From JALYXV01 sp963733505 (GTDB lineage Bacteria; Actinomycetota; Acidimicrobiia; Acidimicrobiales; Palsa-688): a stretch of DNA of 64,000 nt. Positions 19,952-30,772 of this stretch are shown here, in pieces. The position numbers were made by a program, and so were the translations under genes. The stretch lies in NCBI GenBank assembly GCA_963733505.1, contig CAVTDW010000005.1:558001-622000 (forward strand), in the 5' to 3' direction. Position 1 is the stretch's first letter. Each line of letters starts with the position of its first letter. The notes below the pieces were generated by a model. That model was not told where the DNA came from. It searched no databases and saw only the letters and a list, made by a program, of their open reading frames with translations.

Positions 19952-21520
19952 ACACCGTCGCCGCCCAAGCCATCCTCCTCGTCGGCGCCCTGGTTGCGGC
20001 CGGACTGGCCGGTGTCCGGTGGCTGCGGGTGGCGCAGCGGGAGCACTACCTGCCCGGGTCCGTCGCCCGCTTTGCCCGGCGCTGGTGGTCGATCGGCCCC
20101 AACCGCCTCCTCGGCGCCGCGGCCCTGGTCGGCTTGGTCGGCGGCGGCGGCCAAGGTGGCACCCGCGGGCCTGGTGACCGCGGCCGCGGTGGCGGTCGGG
20201 CCGTTCGGTCTCACGGTGCGGGGCCGGACCTCCCCGCTGGTGTGGACCCGGCGCCTGAAAGCGCTGGCCGGCGTCTCGGCTGCCATCGCGGCGGCCGTGA
20301 TCGGCGTCGCGGTCGCCGCGGCCCCCACCATGGCCGTACTGGCGGCCGCGGCCACGCTCAGCGCGGTGGCGGCCCCGCTCATCGTCGACGTGGCGCTCGC
20401 GGTCACGGCGCCCCTCGAGCGGCGGCTGGGCGCCCGGTTCGTCAGCCGGGCGTCGACCAAATTGGCCTCGGTCCACCCGACGGTGGTCGCCATCACCGGC
20501 TCGTACGGCAAGACCAGCACCAAGGGCTACGTCGCTCACCTGCTGGCCGGGAGCCGGACGGTCGTCCCGACGCCCAAGAGCTACAACAACCAGTCCGGCC
20601 TCTCGCGGGCCGTCAACGAACAACTGGTCCCGGGCACGGACGTGTTCGTGGCCGAGATGGGCACCTACGGCCCCGGTGAGATCGCCGAGATGTGCTCGTG
20701 GGTCAAGCCCGACATCGCGGTGATCACCGCCATCGGCCCGGTTCATTTGGAGCGCATGCGCAGCGAGGAGCTGATCGCCCAGGCCAAGTCGGAGATCCTC
20801 GAGCAGGCCAAGGTGGCGGTCCTCAACGTGGACAGCGAGTGGTTGGCGCCGCTGGCCGACAAGGCTGAGGCCGCAGGCGCCAAGGTTTGGCGGTGCTCGG
20901 CGGTCGACCGCCGGGCGGATGTGTGCGTCGTGCACGACGACGGGTCGCTACGGGTATTCGTCGCCCAGCCGGATGGAGCGATCCGCCAACTCGCCGTCGT
21001 CGAGGGCCTCGATGCACCCCCGACGAACGTCGCCTGCGCGGTCGCCGTGGCCCTCGAACTCGGCATCGCCCCGGAAACGATCGCCCGGCGCCTCCCGGAC
21101 CTCCCGGCCGCGGCCCACCGCCGGGAGGTCTCGGTCGGCCAGACCGGAGCCACGGTCATCGACGACACCTACAACGCCAACCCGGCCGGCGCGGCCGGGG
21201 CCCTGCGCCTGCTCGCCCAACTCGGTGCCTCGACCAAGCGGGTCGTCGTGACGCCCGGCATGGTCGAGCTCGGAGACCGCCAACACGACGAGAACGCCCG
21301 CTTCGCCGAAGATGCGGCCCGCGTCGCCACCCACCTCCTGGTGGTGGGCCAGTCCAACGCCGCGGCATTGATCGCGGGCTGGCGCCGGGCCCCGGAACAG
21401 GACCGGGCCGAGCTCATCCGCTGCCCCACTCGGCCCCAGGCCGTCATCTGGGTGACCGAGCACCTCGGTCCGGGCGACGTGGTGTTGTACGAAAACGACC
21501 TCCCCGACCACTACCCGTGA
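19948..21520 (+). CDS. MurF-like Mur ligase with N-terminal membrane domain, frame broken
   Basis: About 520 residues. The first 150 carry several hydrophobic helices (ILLVGALVAAGLAG, then a long Ala/Val segment), unlike ordinary MurF. Then the Mur ligase core: P-loop AITGSYGKTSTK, YNNQSGL, VAEMGTYGPGEIAEM, ITAIGPVHLERM, and IDDTYNANPAGAAGAL with VVVTPGMVELG. Related enzymes add D-Ala-D-Ala to the peptidoglycan precursor; the following gene makes that dipeptide. One extra base in GGCGGCGGCGGCC at about 20135-20150 breaks the frame. The pair lies outside a division/cell-wall cluster. Confidence 0.82.
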
Positions 21521-21533
21521 AAGGATGTCGGCT

Positions 21534-22649
21534 GTGAGTTCGCCTGCGGTTCTCTTCGGCGGCCCCTCGCCCGAACACGACGTCAGCGTCCTGACCGGAC
21601 TCCAGGCCGCCCACACGCTGTCCCAGGGGGGAGCGGCGGTCACGGCCATCTACTGGTCCAAGACCGGTGACTTCTTCTCCGTCGACCCGGCCCTAGAAGG
21701 CGAGGCGTTTGCCGAAGGCGCACCGAAGGGCGCACGGGAGCTCAAGCTGGCGGCGTGGGGCGGTGGCTTCGTCGCCGGCAAGGGCGGCCTCATGGGCAAG
21801 GAACGGCCGCTCGATATCTCGGCCGTCGTCAACTGCTGCCACGGCGGCCCGGGAGAAGACGGAACCCTCCAGGCCGCCCTCGACCTGGCGGGCGTGGCGT
21901 ACACGGGGCCGACCGTCGCGGGCGCCGGCATCGGCATGGACAAGCTGGCGTTCGCGGGCGCCGTGGCCGCCGCCGCACTGCCGGCATTGCCCCGGGCGCT
22001 GGTCGAACCGGGCCGATCCGCGCCGTGGGCCACCCCGGGGCCGTTCATCGTCAAGCCCCGCTTCGGCGGCTCCTCCATCGGCATCGAAGTGGTCGAGGAC
22101 TGGGCCACCGCCTGCGCATTGGCCAAGGACAGCGTCCATCTCCGGCGCGGCGCGGTGGTCGAGCCCTACCTGCGGGCGTCGTATGACCTGAACATCGCCA
22201 TCCGCACCTGGCCCGACCTGCAACTCTCGGCCATCGAACGGCCGCTGCGCTCGCCCGGTTCGTCTGAGATCCTGGGCTACAAGGACAAATACCTGGGCGG
22301 TGACGGAATGGTGAGCGCACCACGAGAACTCCCGGCGGAGATACCGGAGGCGTTGGAAAAGGCGATCCGGGATGCGGCGATATCTGTCGGTGCCCTCGCC
22401 TTGGTCCGCGGTGTGGCCCGAATCGATTTCCTGGTGGACGACGGCAACTGGTACGTGAACGAGGTGAACACGATTCCCGGATCGCTGGCCAAGTACCTGT
22501 GGGTCGACCCCGCGCCGGTGCCGTTCCCCACCTTGCTGGCCGACCTCCTGGTCGAAGCCGCCCGGCGTCCGACCTTCCGACCCGACGCCACGGGCGCCGA
22601 TGGCACGCTGCTTCGTTCGGCCGCCTCCATCGCCCGGAAGCTGGGCTGA
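21534..22649 (+). CDS. ddl: D-alanine--D-alanine ligase
   Basis: A 371-residue ATP-grasp ligase with VLFGGPSPEHDVSVLTG at the N terminus, HGGPGEDGTLQ near residue 103, ATP-site KPRFGGSSIGI near 175 and NEVNTIPGSLAKYLW near 312. It condenses two D-alanines for the peptidoglycan stem. GTG 21534 is preferred to ATG 21525 because AAAGGA lies eight bases upstream of it and the family begins here. The product would be the substrate of the MurF-like ligase just upstream. Confidence 0.88.
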   Translation: MSSPAVLFGGPSPEHDVSVLTGLQAAHTLSQGGAAVTAIYWSKTGDFFSVDPALEGEAFAEGAPKGARELKLAAWGGGFVAGKGGLMGKERPLDISAVVNCCHGGPGEDGTLQAALDLAGVAYTGPTVAGAGIGMDKLAFAGAVAAAALPALPRALVEPGRSAPWATPGPFIVKPRFGGSSIGIEVVEDWATACALAKDSVHLRRGAVVEPYLRASYDLNIAIRTWPDLQLSAIERPLRSPGSSEILGYKDKYLGGDGMVSAPRELPAEIPEALEKAIRDAAISVGALALVRGVARIDFLVDDGNWYVNEVNTIPGSLAKYLWVDPAPVPFPTLLADLLVEAARRPTFRPDATGADGTLLRSAASIARKLG

Positions 22650-22652
22650 ACC

Positions 22653-23267
22653 GTGGCCTTCCCGACCAAGCTGCTCAACGAGGGCGAAGAGGTCGTCCTC
22701 GACCTCCATCCCCATTGGTGGTTCCTCGTCGCACCGGTGGCGGTGGTGGTGGTGGCGTTGGTGGCGACGGTGGTGGTCGCCACCGCGACCAGCTTGACGG
22801 TGCTCAGTTACATCCTGGCGGGCCTGCTGCTCCTGTCGGCCCTGTGGCTCGTCGCCCGCTACGCCCGATGGGCGACGACCAGCTTGGTGCTGACCAACCA
22901 CCGGCTCATCCACCGTTCGGGGATCATGGCCAAGAGCGGCCGGGAGATCCCCCTCGACCACATCAACGACATCAGTTACCGGCAGCGCATATTCGAACGG
23001 TTGATCGGTGCGGGCGACGTGGTGATCGAGTCTGCGGGTGAGGGGGGGAAAGAAACCTTCGAGGACCTGCCCCACCCCGGTCGCATCCAGAACGAGATCT
23101 ACCGCCAGATCGAGGCGTCGAAGACGCGGATGGCCGATCGGATGGCGGGCCGTCAGGAACTGTCGATCCCCGAGCAGATCGAAAAGCTGGACGAGCTGCG
23201 CAGCCGGGGCGTCATCACCCAGGCGGAGTTCGACGCCAAGAAAGTCCAGCTGCTCGACCGGTTGTGA
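22653..23267 (+). CDS. PH-domain membrane protein with C-terminal SHOCT domain
   Basis: A 204-residue protein. Two membrane helices (about residues 22-45 and 50-68) are followed by a bacterial PH domain (TTSLVLTNHRLIHRSG, IPLDHINDISYRQRIFERLIGAGDVVI). The end, IPEQIEKLDELRSRGVITQAEFDAKK, is a SHOCT motif, often found at the C terminus of small membrane proteins and thought to aid oligomerisation. GTG 22653 starts three bases after ddl. The role is unknown. Confidence 0.85.
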   Translation: MAFPTKLLNEGEEVVLDLHPHWWFLVAPVAVVVVALVATVVVATATSLTVLSYILAGLLLLSALWLVARYARWATTSLVLTNHRLIHRSGIMAKSGREIPLDHINDISYRQRIFERLIGAGDVVIESAGEGGKETFEDLPHPGRIQNEIYRQIEASKTRMADRMAGRQELSIPEQIEKLDELRSRGVITQAEFDAKKVQLLDRL

Positions 23268-24621
23268 GCCGGGTCCGCCTCGCCGTCGCCGTCGTCGTGG
23301 TGGCGGCGGGCCTGGCTGGCTGCTCGGTACACACGGTCGCCCGCGGGTGGCTTGGTGGCGCCCGACCGGGTGGTGAAACCGAGCGCGGACCGCGACCGGG
23401 GCGTCACGCCCACGACGATCACCATCGGGGTCGTCGCCTACCGCCAGGATTCGTTCGCCCAGTTCGGTCTGACCAGCCTGGGGGGCCGCCCCGTCGCCGA
23501 GTTGCTGAAGCCGCTGGTGGACAATCTCAACGCCCATGGCGGTATCGCGGGGCGCCGGGTCACGTTGGCGCTCTCGGAGTTCAGCCCCCTCGTCCCCGCC
23601 GAAGCCCAGACCGCGTGCGTCGACCAGGCCGACGACAAGAAGGTCTTCGTCACCCTGGCTGCGGTCAGCCTGACCGACGACAGCCAAGAGCGCTGCCTGG
23701 CGTCGCGCCAGACCCCGGTGGTCACGAGCAACTCGTCGTCACAGGCCGACTTGGCGGCCGATGCCGGGTGGGTGCACCAGGTGGCGATGTCCAAGGACCG
23801 CATGTTCAAGAACTGGGTCGACTGGCTGATCTCGACCAAGGCCGCCACGCCCGAGACCAGGATCGGCCTGGCGCACGCCGATACGGCCGAAGACGATGCC
23901 CTCGTCACCAAGGTGTTCGTGCCCTATCTGACCAGCCGGGGCCTGAAAGTGGCGGCGCAGGCCGCCTTCTCGGGCCTCACGATCGCTTCGGCGGCCGCGG
24001 ACGCCCAAAATGCGGTGGCCCGTTTTCGCGATGCCAAGGTCGACCTGATCCTGCCCGACCTCGACTTCCTGCGGACCTTCCTGTTGCTGCAATCGACTGG
24101 CGCCGGCGGATCCCAGGCGCGCTACTCGGTGAGCGACCTGGGCCAGCTGTCGCTCGGTGTCGCCACCAGCTTCTACCCGCCGTCGTTCGGCGCGCACGCG
24201 CGGCGTCACGGCGTACGCCAGTGACCTCACCGGCAACGGAATCGGGACCGATCACGCCACCTTGTCACCGGCGCTGCAGGAGTGCGTCGACGTCTACCAG
24301 GCGGGAGGCCCGCCGTTGCCGGCGAGCGGCGTCGAGCGACTGGCCGACGAACTCCAACTGGCCCAGTTCTGCGAGGAGCTGGCGCTGGTCTCCCACGTGG
24401 CGACCATCGCCGGTCCCCACCTCAACCGGGCCTCGTTTGTGGCCGCGTTCGACAAGGTGACCGCGTGGTCGCAGCGGGTTGCCCTGACGGCGCCGCTGCG
24501 CTTCGGGCCGGGAAAGTTCGACGGCGCCGACAACTACCGGGTCATCGAGTGGCGGGAGGACTGCGGTGGTGGCAACAGCTGCTACGCCGAGTTGGCGCCC
24601 TTCGCCACGGGCCGGTGGTGA
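23264..24621 (+). CDS. Branched-chain amino acid type ABC substrate-binding lipoprotein, frame broken twice
   Basis: A periplasmic-binding protein type 1. The signal peptide ends in the lipobox LAGC near residue 20, so it is probably a lipoprotein. Mature part: TPTTITIGVVAYRQDSFAQF, LNAHGGIAGRRVTLAL, VVTSNSSSQ and later WSQRVALTAPLRFGPGKFDG. GTG 23264 overlaps the previous stop (GTGA). One extra base at about 23343-23350 (CGCGGGTGGC) and another at about 24195-24210 split the gene into three frames that together give a full protein of about 450 residues. It is followed by all other Liv components. Ligand not predictable. Confidence 0.8.
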
Positions 24622-25322
24622 CCGCTGCACCAGCGGCCCTTTCGGTTCGGGGCCTCGAGGTCGCGTTCGGGCCGGTCCAGGTGTGCGTGGGCATCGACCT
24701 GGATCTCCCGGTCGGCGCGCTCGGCGCCGTGATCGGGACCAACGGGGCGGGGAAGTCGACCATCCTGCGGGCGCTGGCCGGGGTGATCCCGGCGCGGGGC
24801 AGCGTGCGCGCTCTTTGGTGAGGAGATCTCCGGTCTGTCGCCCCGGCAGCGGGTCCGGCGGGGCTTGATGCTGGTGGCCGGGGGGCGGGGCACGTTCCCG
24901 TCGCTTACCGTCGAGGAGAGCCTCGCGGTCGGGGTCCGCAACACCGGGTTGGCAAAGGAGGCGGCGGCCGCCGTCGAGCGAGGGCTCACCCTTTTCCCCC
25001 ATTTGGCTTCTCGGCGCCGGCAGCGTACCGGCACCCTTTCAGCAGGGGAGCAGCACCTCGTGATCCTCGCCCGGGCCGTCATCGCCCGACCCCGCGTCCT
25101 GTTGGTGGACGAGATGAGCCTGGGCCTGTCGGCCGCGATGGCCGAGGAGATGGGCGAGATCCTGGCCGGATTGGGCAGCGTCGTGCTGGTCGACCAGTCG
25201 ATGACCCGGGCGTTGGGGCTGGCGTCGTGGGCCTGGTTCCTGGAGCGGGGCACTATCCGTTTCTCGGGTCCTCCCGACGAGCTGGCACGGCGCCGCGACC
25301 TGCTGCAGCCGGTGCTGCTGGC

Positions 25323-25326
<4 letters not shown>
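24618..25326 (+). CDS. LivF-like ABC transporter ATPase, frame broken
   Basis: A 235-residue LivF-type ATPase: Walker A GTNGAGKST, LFGEEISGLSPRQRVRRGL (LivF-specific), signature TLSAGEQHLVILARAV, Walker B VLLVDEMSLGL and the His-less switch VVLVDQSMTRAL characteristic of LivF. GTG 24618 overlaps the preceding stop (GTGA). One extra base at about 24805-24815, between GSVR and ALFGEEI, breaks the frame. It pairs with LivG at 27255. Confidence 0.83.
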
Positions 25327-27254
<1,928 letters not shown>

Positions 27255-27258
<4 letters not shown>

Positions 27259-27926
27259 GCGTGCTCCTGCGAGCCGAGGCGTTGGTCGTGCGCTACGGCG
27301 GCGTCATCGGCCTCGACGGTATCGATCTGTCCGTCGAGGCCGGGGAGTTCGTGGCCTTGGTCGGCGCCAACGGCGCGGGCAAGACAACCCTGCTCGACTG
27401 CCTGTCCGGCCACCTGGTGCCCGCGGGTGGGCGGGTGTGGTTGCGCGACCGCGAACTCACGCGGCTGGGTCCGGGGAGGCGGGCCCGCCTCGGCGTGATC
27501 CGGACGTTTCAGGACGCCCGGCTGTTTCCGACCATGCCGGTACGCGACGTCCTCCTCCTGTCTGGGTCGGGAGCCGGCGGGCGCGCCGCCTTGGAACCGG
27601 TCCTGGACCGGCTGGTGGGGGAGTTGTCGACCGGGGAGCGCAAGCGACTGGATCTTGCGTGCGTCCTCGGACGGCGACCGCAGGTGCTGCTGCTGGACGA
27701 GCCTTCGGCGGGATTGGCGGCGGCCGAGGTGCCGGCGATGGCGTCGCTGTTGCGGGCCGGGGCCGAGGCCAGCGGTGCCGGCGTGGTGATGGTGGAGCAC
27801 GACCTGCCGTTGGTCTGGGATCTGGCCGATCGGGTGGTGATCCTCGATGGCGGGAGGGTGGCGGCCCAAGGCCCGCCGGACTCCCTGCGCGGACATCCGG
27901 CGCTGGCCTTCGGCCGGCTCGGATGA
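27255..27926 (+). CDS. LivG-like ABC transporter ATPase
   Basis: A 223-residue ATPase with Walker A GANGAGKTT, the LivG-typical GVIRTFQDARLFPTMPVRDVLL, signature ELSTGERKRLDLA, Walker B VLLLDEPSAGL and switch MVEHDLPLVWDLADRV. It is about 30 residues shorter than typical LivG; the loss is in the helical subdomain between DVLLLSG and LVGELSTG. GTG 27255 overlaps livHM. It is the last gene of the operon that starts at 19181. Confidence 0.87.
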
Positions 27927-27949
27927 GCGACAGCGTTCGGTTTTCCTTG

Positions 27950-28148
27950 GACAAACCCACACCGGAACGGGGATCTCCCTAGGAAAAACCAGGCCACCAG
28001 GGCGGCCGGTGGGACCCGCCGGGGCTCAGGTCGGTTTTCACTCGACAAACCCACACCGGAACGGGGATCTCCCTAGGAAAAACCAGGCCACCAGGGCGGC
28101 CGGTGGGACCCGCCGGGGCTCAGGCCGGTTTTCACTCGACAAACCCAC
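27950..28148. repeat. 94-bp tandem repeat, two full copies and a partial third
   Basis: Copies begin at 27950, 28044 and 28138 with GACAAACCCACA; the two full copies differ by about one base (CAGGTCGG versus CAGGCCGG). Each contains CCCTAGGAAAAACCAGG and a GC-rich segment around GGCGGCCGGTGGGACCCG. The third copy breaks off inside a hairpin. It lies between the convergent livG and Rieske genes, with no coding sense seen. Confidence 0.9.
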
Positions 28149-28170
28149 ATGGGGTTGTGGGTTTGTCGAG
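28135..28170. terminator. 15-bp perfect hairpin between convergent genes
   Basis: CTCGACAAACCCACA and its exact complement TGTGGGTTTGTCGAG flank a six-base loop TGGGGT. GAAAAAGG follows on the + strand. Placed eleven bases from the end of the leftward Rieske gene, it can act as a terminator for both directions. Its left arm is the start of the 94-bp repeat unit. Confidence 0.6.
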
Positions 28171-28180
28171 GAAAAAGGCC

Positions 28181-29923
28181 CTACATCTCCTCGAAGAGGT
28201 CCTCGCCCCTCCTGAGGCGGGTCGCGATGCGGACCAGTTGCGGGAGTTCCCGCCTGGTCGGCGTGTGGGCGGCCAGGAAGCGGGCCGCCCCCGCCAGCAG
28301 CAGGGCCTGGGGCTCTGACCCGTCGGGCCAGGCCTGGGCCTGGCGGGCCGCGGCCTCGACGGTCTGGAACCAGTGGAACTCGGCATCCTCGGCCACCAGC
28401 GCGTGGCCGAGGGCGGCGATCACGGGCGCCGGATCACCGTGTTCGCGCAACCAGCCGTAGACGATCCCGCCTGCCCGGTCCACCTGCCCCTGCGCCTCCC
28501 AGCACGCATCGAGGTCGCCCAGGTCGGGGTGGGCGACGGGGGTCAGCCGGGCCGCGGGCACGTTGAGGAACCGGTCCAGGAAGACCTTCAGCACCCCGTG
28601 GACCGCCCCCCGGAGCAAATCGACCGAGGGGTTACGGGCCAAGGCCTGGTGGACCGCATTGGCGTAGGTGAAGCCGTGATGCACGACATCCCAGTCGCCG
28701 TGGTCGTTCTGCACGTGGAAACGGGTGATTCGCAACCCCGCGGCCAGAGCGACCGCGCGCCCGGCCTGTTCGGGCGTGAACCCGGCGCGGAGACCCTCGA
28801 GCAGGTTGTCCACCGCCTCCGCCGGGTCCTCGCCGGACTGCGGGCCGAGCAGCCGCCACGCCAGTGCGGCCACCTCGTCGTCGGCGACGCCGGCTCCCTT
28901 GAGCAGCACGTCACCTTCGGACGCCAAGCGGTCCGAGGCGGAACGGGCCAGGGCGGCCAAGTCGTGGGGGTGGCGCCAGGCTCCCAGTTCCTCCGACCGC
29001 CGGGCCGACGCCGTCTGCAGCACCAGGGCGGGGAGTACCGCGGGCGCCGAGTCCCATCCCAGGTGTTCCAACGCCTCGAACGCCTTGTTGGTGAAGTCCA
29101 GCGTGTGCCCCCCGTCGAGGAACACGTGGTCGGTGGCGGCCGCGAACATGAACCGCTCGGTCGTATCCCGATCCGCGGCTCCGAGCGCGATAGCGGTGGC
29201 CAGGGTGCGCTCCGCGGCCTCGTCGGTGCGGGTGTCGATGAACCGCCGGTACCACGATGCCAGCCGGTCAGGGGTCACGGACTTCGTGGCCAGGGGCGCC
29301 AAGGGGAACCGGTCGGCATGACCCGCCGTGTCCCGGGACAGGAAGGCCAGCCCATGTATCAGGGCGAGGGGGCGGTCCGCCGGGGCCAGCTGCGGGAGGA
29401 GGTTGGCCATGGCGGTCAGGACCGTGAGGCCCGCACCCCAACCGTCATGGCGGTGGGTCGTGCCGAACACCACGCCCCGGCGCACGGCCTCGGCCGCCGG
29501 GGCGCCCGCATCGAGCAACCCGAGGACCGCCTTGGCGGTCACCAGCGTGAGTCCCTGTTCGAGCCCTTCGTCGAGCCGGACCAGCAGGGCCGGTGTCGGG
29601 TCGGTGGCGGGAGGAGTCAGGACCAACACCCGCCCGTCGCGGATCTCGACGGGGTAGGCCCGGACGTCGTCGGCGAAGGGATCGAGCGTGCCGCCCGAGC
29701 ACAGGTCGAAGCGTGCATGGTGCCAGTGGCACGTGAGCAGGCCGTCCTCGACCGTCCCGCGATGCAAGGGGAAGCCCAGGTGGGGGCAGCGATCGTCGAG
29801 CGCGTATGCCCGGCCGCCGTGCCACACCACGCAGACCCCGTGGTTGCCGACCTTGGTCACCAGCATCCCGCAGGATTGAAGTTCCTCGACCGAACCGGCG
29901 TCAACGCCTTGCATCAGGGCCAT
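28181..29923 (-). CDS. Rieske [2Fe-2S] domain protein with large C-terminal helical region
   Basis: A 580-residue protein. Residues about 12-110 form a Rieske ferredoxin domain with CPHLGFPLHRG and CHWHHARFDLCSGG (C-x-H-x17-C-x2-H). The remaining 470 residues are Ala/Leu-rich and mostly helical, including GTTHRHDGWGAGLTVLTAMANLLP, ATDHVFLDGGHTLDFTNKAFEAL and HHGFTYANAVHQAL, with many conserved-looking His/Asp that could bind a metal or substrate. Function unknown; an electron-transfer role for the N-terminal part is inferred. ATG 29923 is chosen. It diverges from a SufR-like Fe-S regulator across a palindrome. Confidence 0.75.
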   Translation of the reverse strand: MALMQGVDAGSVEELQSCGMLVTKVGNHGVCVVWHGGRAYALDDRCPHLGFPLHRGTVEDGLLTCHWHHARFDLCSGGTLDPFADDVRAYPVEIRDGRVLVLTPPATDPTPALLVRLDEGLEQGLTLVTAKAVLGLLDAGAPAAEAVRRGVVFGTTHRHDGWGAGLTVLTAMANLLPQLAPADRPLALIHGLAFLSRDTAGHADRFPLAPLATKSVTPDRLASWYRRFIDTRTDEAAERTLATAIALGAADRDTTERFMFAAATDHVFLDGGHTLDFTNKAFEALEHLGWDSAPAVLPALVLQTASARRSEELGAWRHPHDLAALARSASDRLASEGDVLLKGAGVADDEVAALAWRLLGPQSGEDPAEAVDNLLEGLRAGFTPEQAGRAVALAAGLRITRFHVQNDHGDWDVVHHGFTYANAVHQALARNPSVDLLRGAVHGVLKVFLDRFLNVPAARLTPVAHPDLGDLDACWEAQGQVDRAGGIVYGWLREHGDPAPVIAALGHALVAEDAEFHWFQTVEAAARQAQAWPDGSEPQALLLAGAARFLAAHTPTRRELPQLVRIATRLRRGEDLFEEM

Positions 29924-29953
29924 ACCAGGGATCGTAACGGCGACGTTCGGATT

Positions 29954-29973
29954 TAACAAGTAAAAGCTTGTTA
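29954..29973. promoter_or_regulatory. Palindromic operator upstream of SufR-like regulator
   Basis: TAACAAG-N6-CTTGTTA is a perfect 7+7 inverted repeat in the AT-rich 78 bp divergent spacer. SufR proteins of other bacteria bind short inverted repeats with a six-base centre (CAAC-N6-GTTG in cyanobacteria). Its position, 29 bases before the regulator start, suggests autoregulation and control of the divergent Rieske gene. Confidence 0.65.
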
Positions 29974-30001
29974 TTGCCGCTGATCAGTTAGTCTTGACGT
30001 T

Positions 30002-30772
30002 GTGGTCACCCCTGCGACTACCACGACACCGGCGCAGCCGGCCACCCGGCGGGCAATCCTGCTGACGATCAAGCAGCGCGGCGAGGCCCGGGCCGAGGAG
30101 CTGGCGTCGTCGCTCGGAATCACCCCAAGCGCCATCCGCCAGCACCTGGCGGCGTTGCTCGGCGAGGGTCTGGTTGCCATCCGGGAACAGCGGGGGAGCG
30201 CGGGCCGCCCGAAACACGTCTACTCCGTCACCAGCAAGGCCGAAGGCCTGTTTCCGAAGACCTACGGCGAGCTGACCTGCGAGTTGTTGGAATATGCCGG
30301 TGCCGAAGGGCCGGGCACGGTTGACCGGTTGTTCGAGCGGCGCCGCCAGCGCCGGGTGGCGGGCGCCGAGGTCCGCCTGGCGGGCAAGTCGTTCGACGAA
30401 CGGATCGAGGAACTAGCCAAGATCCTCGACGAGGACGGCTACCTGGCGGAAGCCGTGCGGGGAGACGACGGCGAGTGGCGCATCGTCGAGCACAACTGCG
30501 CCATTCTCGAAGTGGCGTTCCGTTATGGGCAGGCGTGTTCGAGCGAGATCGGGTTTCTCCGCGACGTCATGCCCGACGCCCAAATTGACCGGGTGTCGCA
30601 CATGGCGTCAGGGGAGCATCACTGCGCCTACTGGATCCGGCCCCGAGGAACAGGCGACGCAGCCACGCGTGAGCGGCACGGGCGTGAGCGCGCACGGGCG
30701 TGGGCGGCACGGGCGTGGGCGGCGCCGGTGGCGGCGACGTTCCGGGGCGCTGAGGCGGGGGAGCGCCAACCC
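30002..30772 (+). CDS. SufR-like Fe-S cluster sensing transcription regulator, no own stop codon seen
   Basis: N-terminal winged helix: RRAILLTIKQRGEARAEELASSLGITPSAIRQHLAALLGEGLV, then RGSAGRPKHVYSVT. The C-terminal part has C-X12-C-X28-C (NCAILEV, QACSSEI, HHCAYW), the spacing of SufR, whose full pattern is CX12CX13CX14C; the third cysteine position is alanine here. SufR senses Fe-S status. GTG 30002. The frame has no stop and runs into the next gene; its natural end is probably in the repeat at 30664, where a TGA occurs one frame over. Confidence 0.75.
30664..30722 (+). repeat. 15-bp degenerate repeat at the end of the SufR-like gene
   Basis: About four units of the form CACGGGCGTG(A/G)GCGG. 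The first two carry TGA (GCGTGAGCG). If the upstream gene ended at the first TGA in that frame, the repeat would begin at its stop codon, as seen at several other gene ends here. Confidence 0.7.

Noticed and set aside
27950..28170. CRISPR array
   Set aside because: The repeat is 94 bp, directly tandem without unique spacers, and no cas genes are present.
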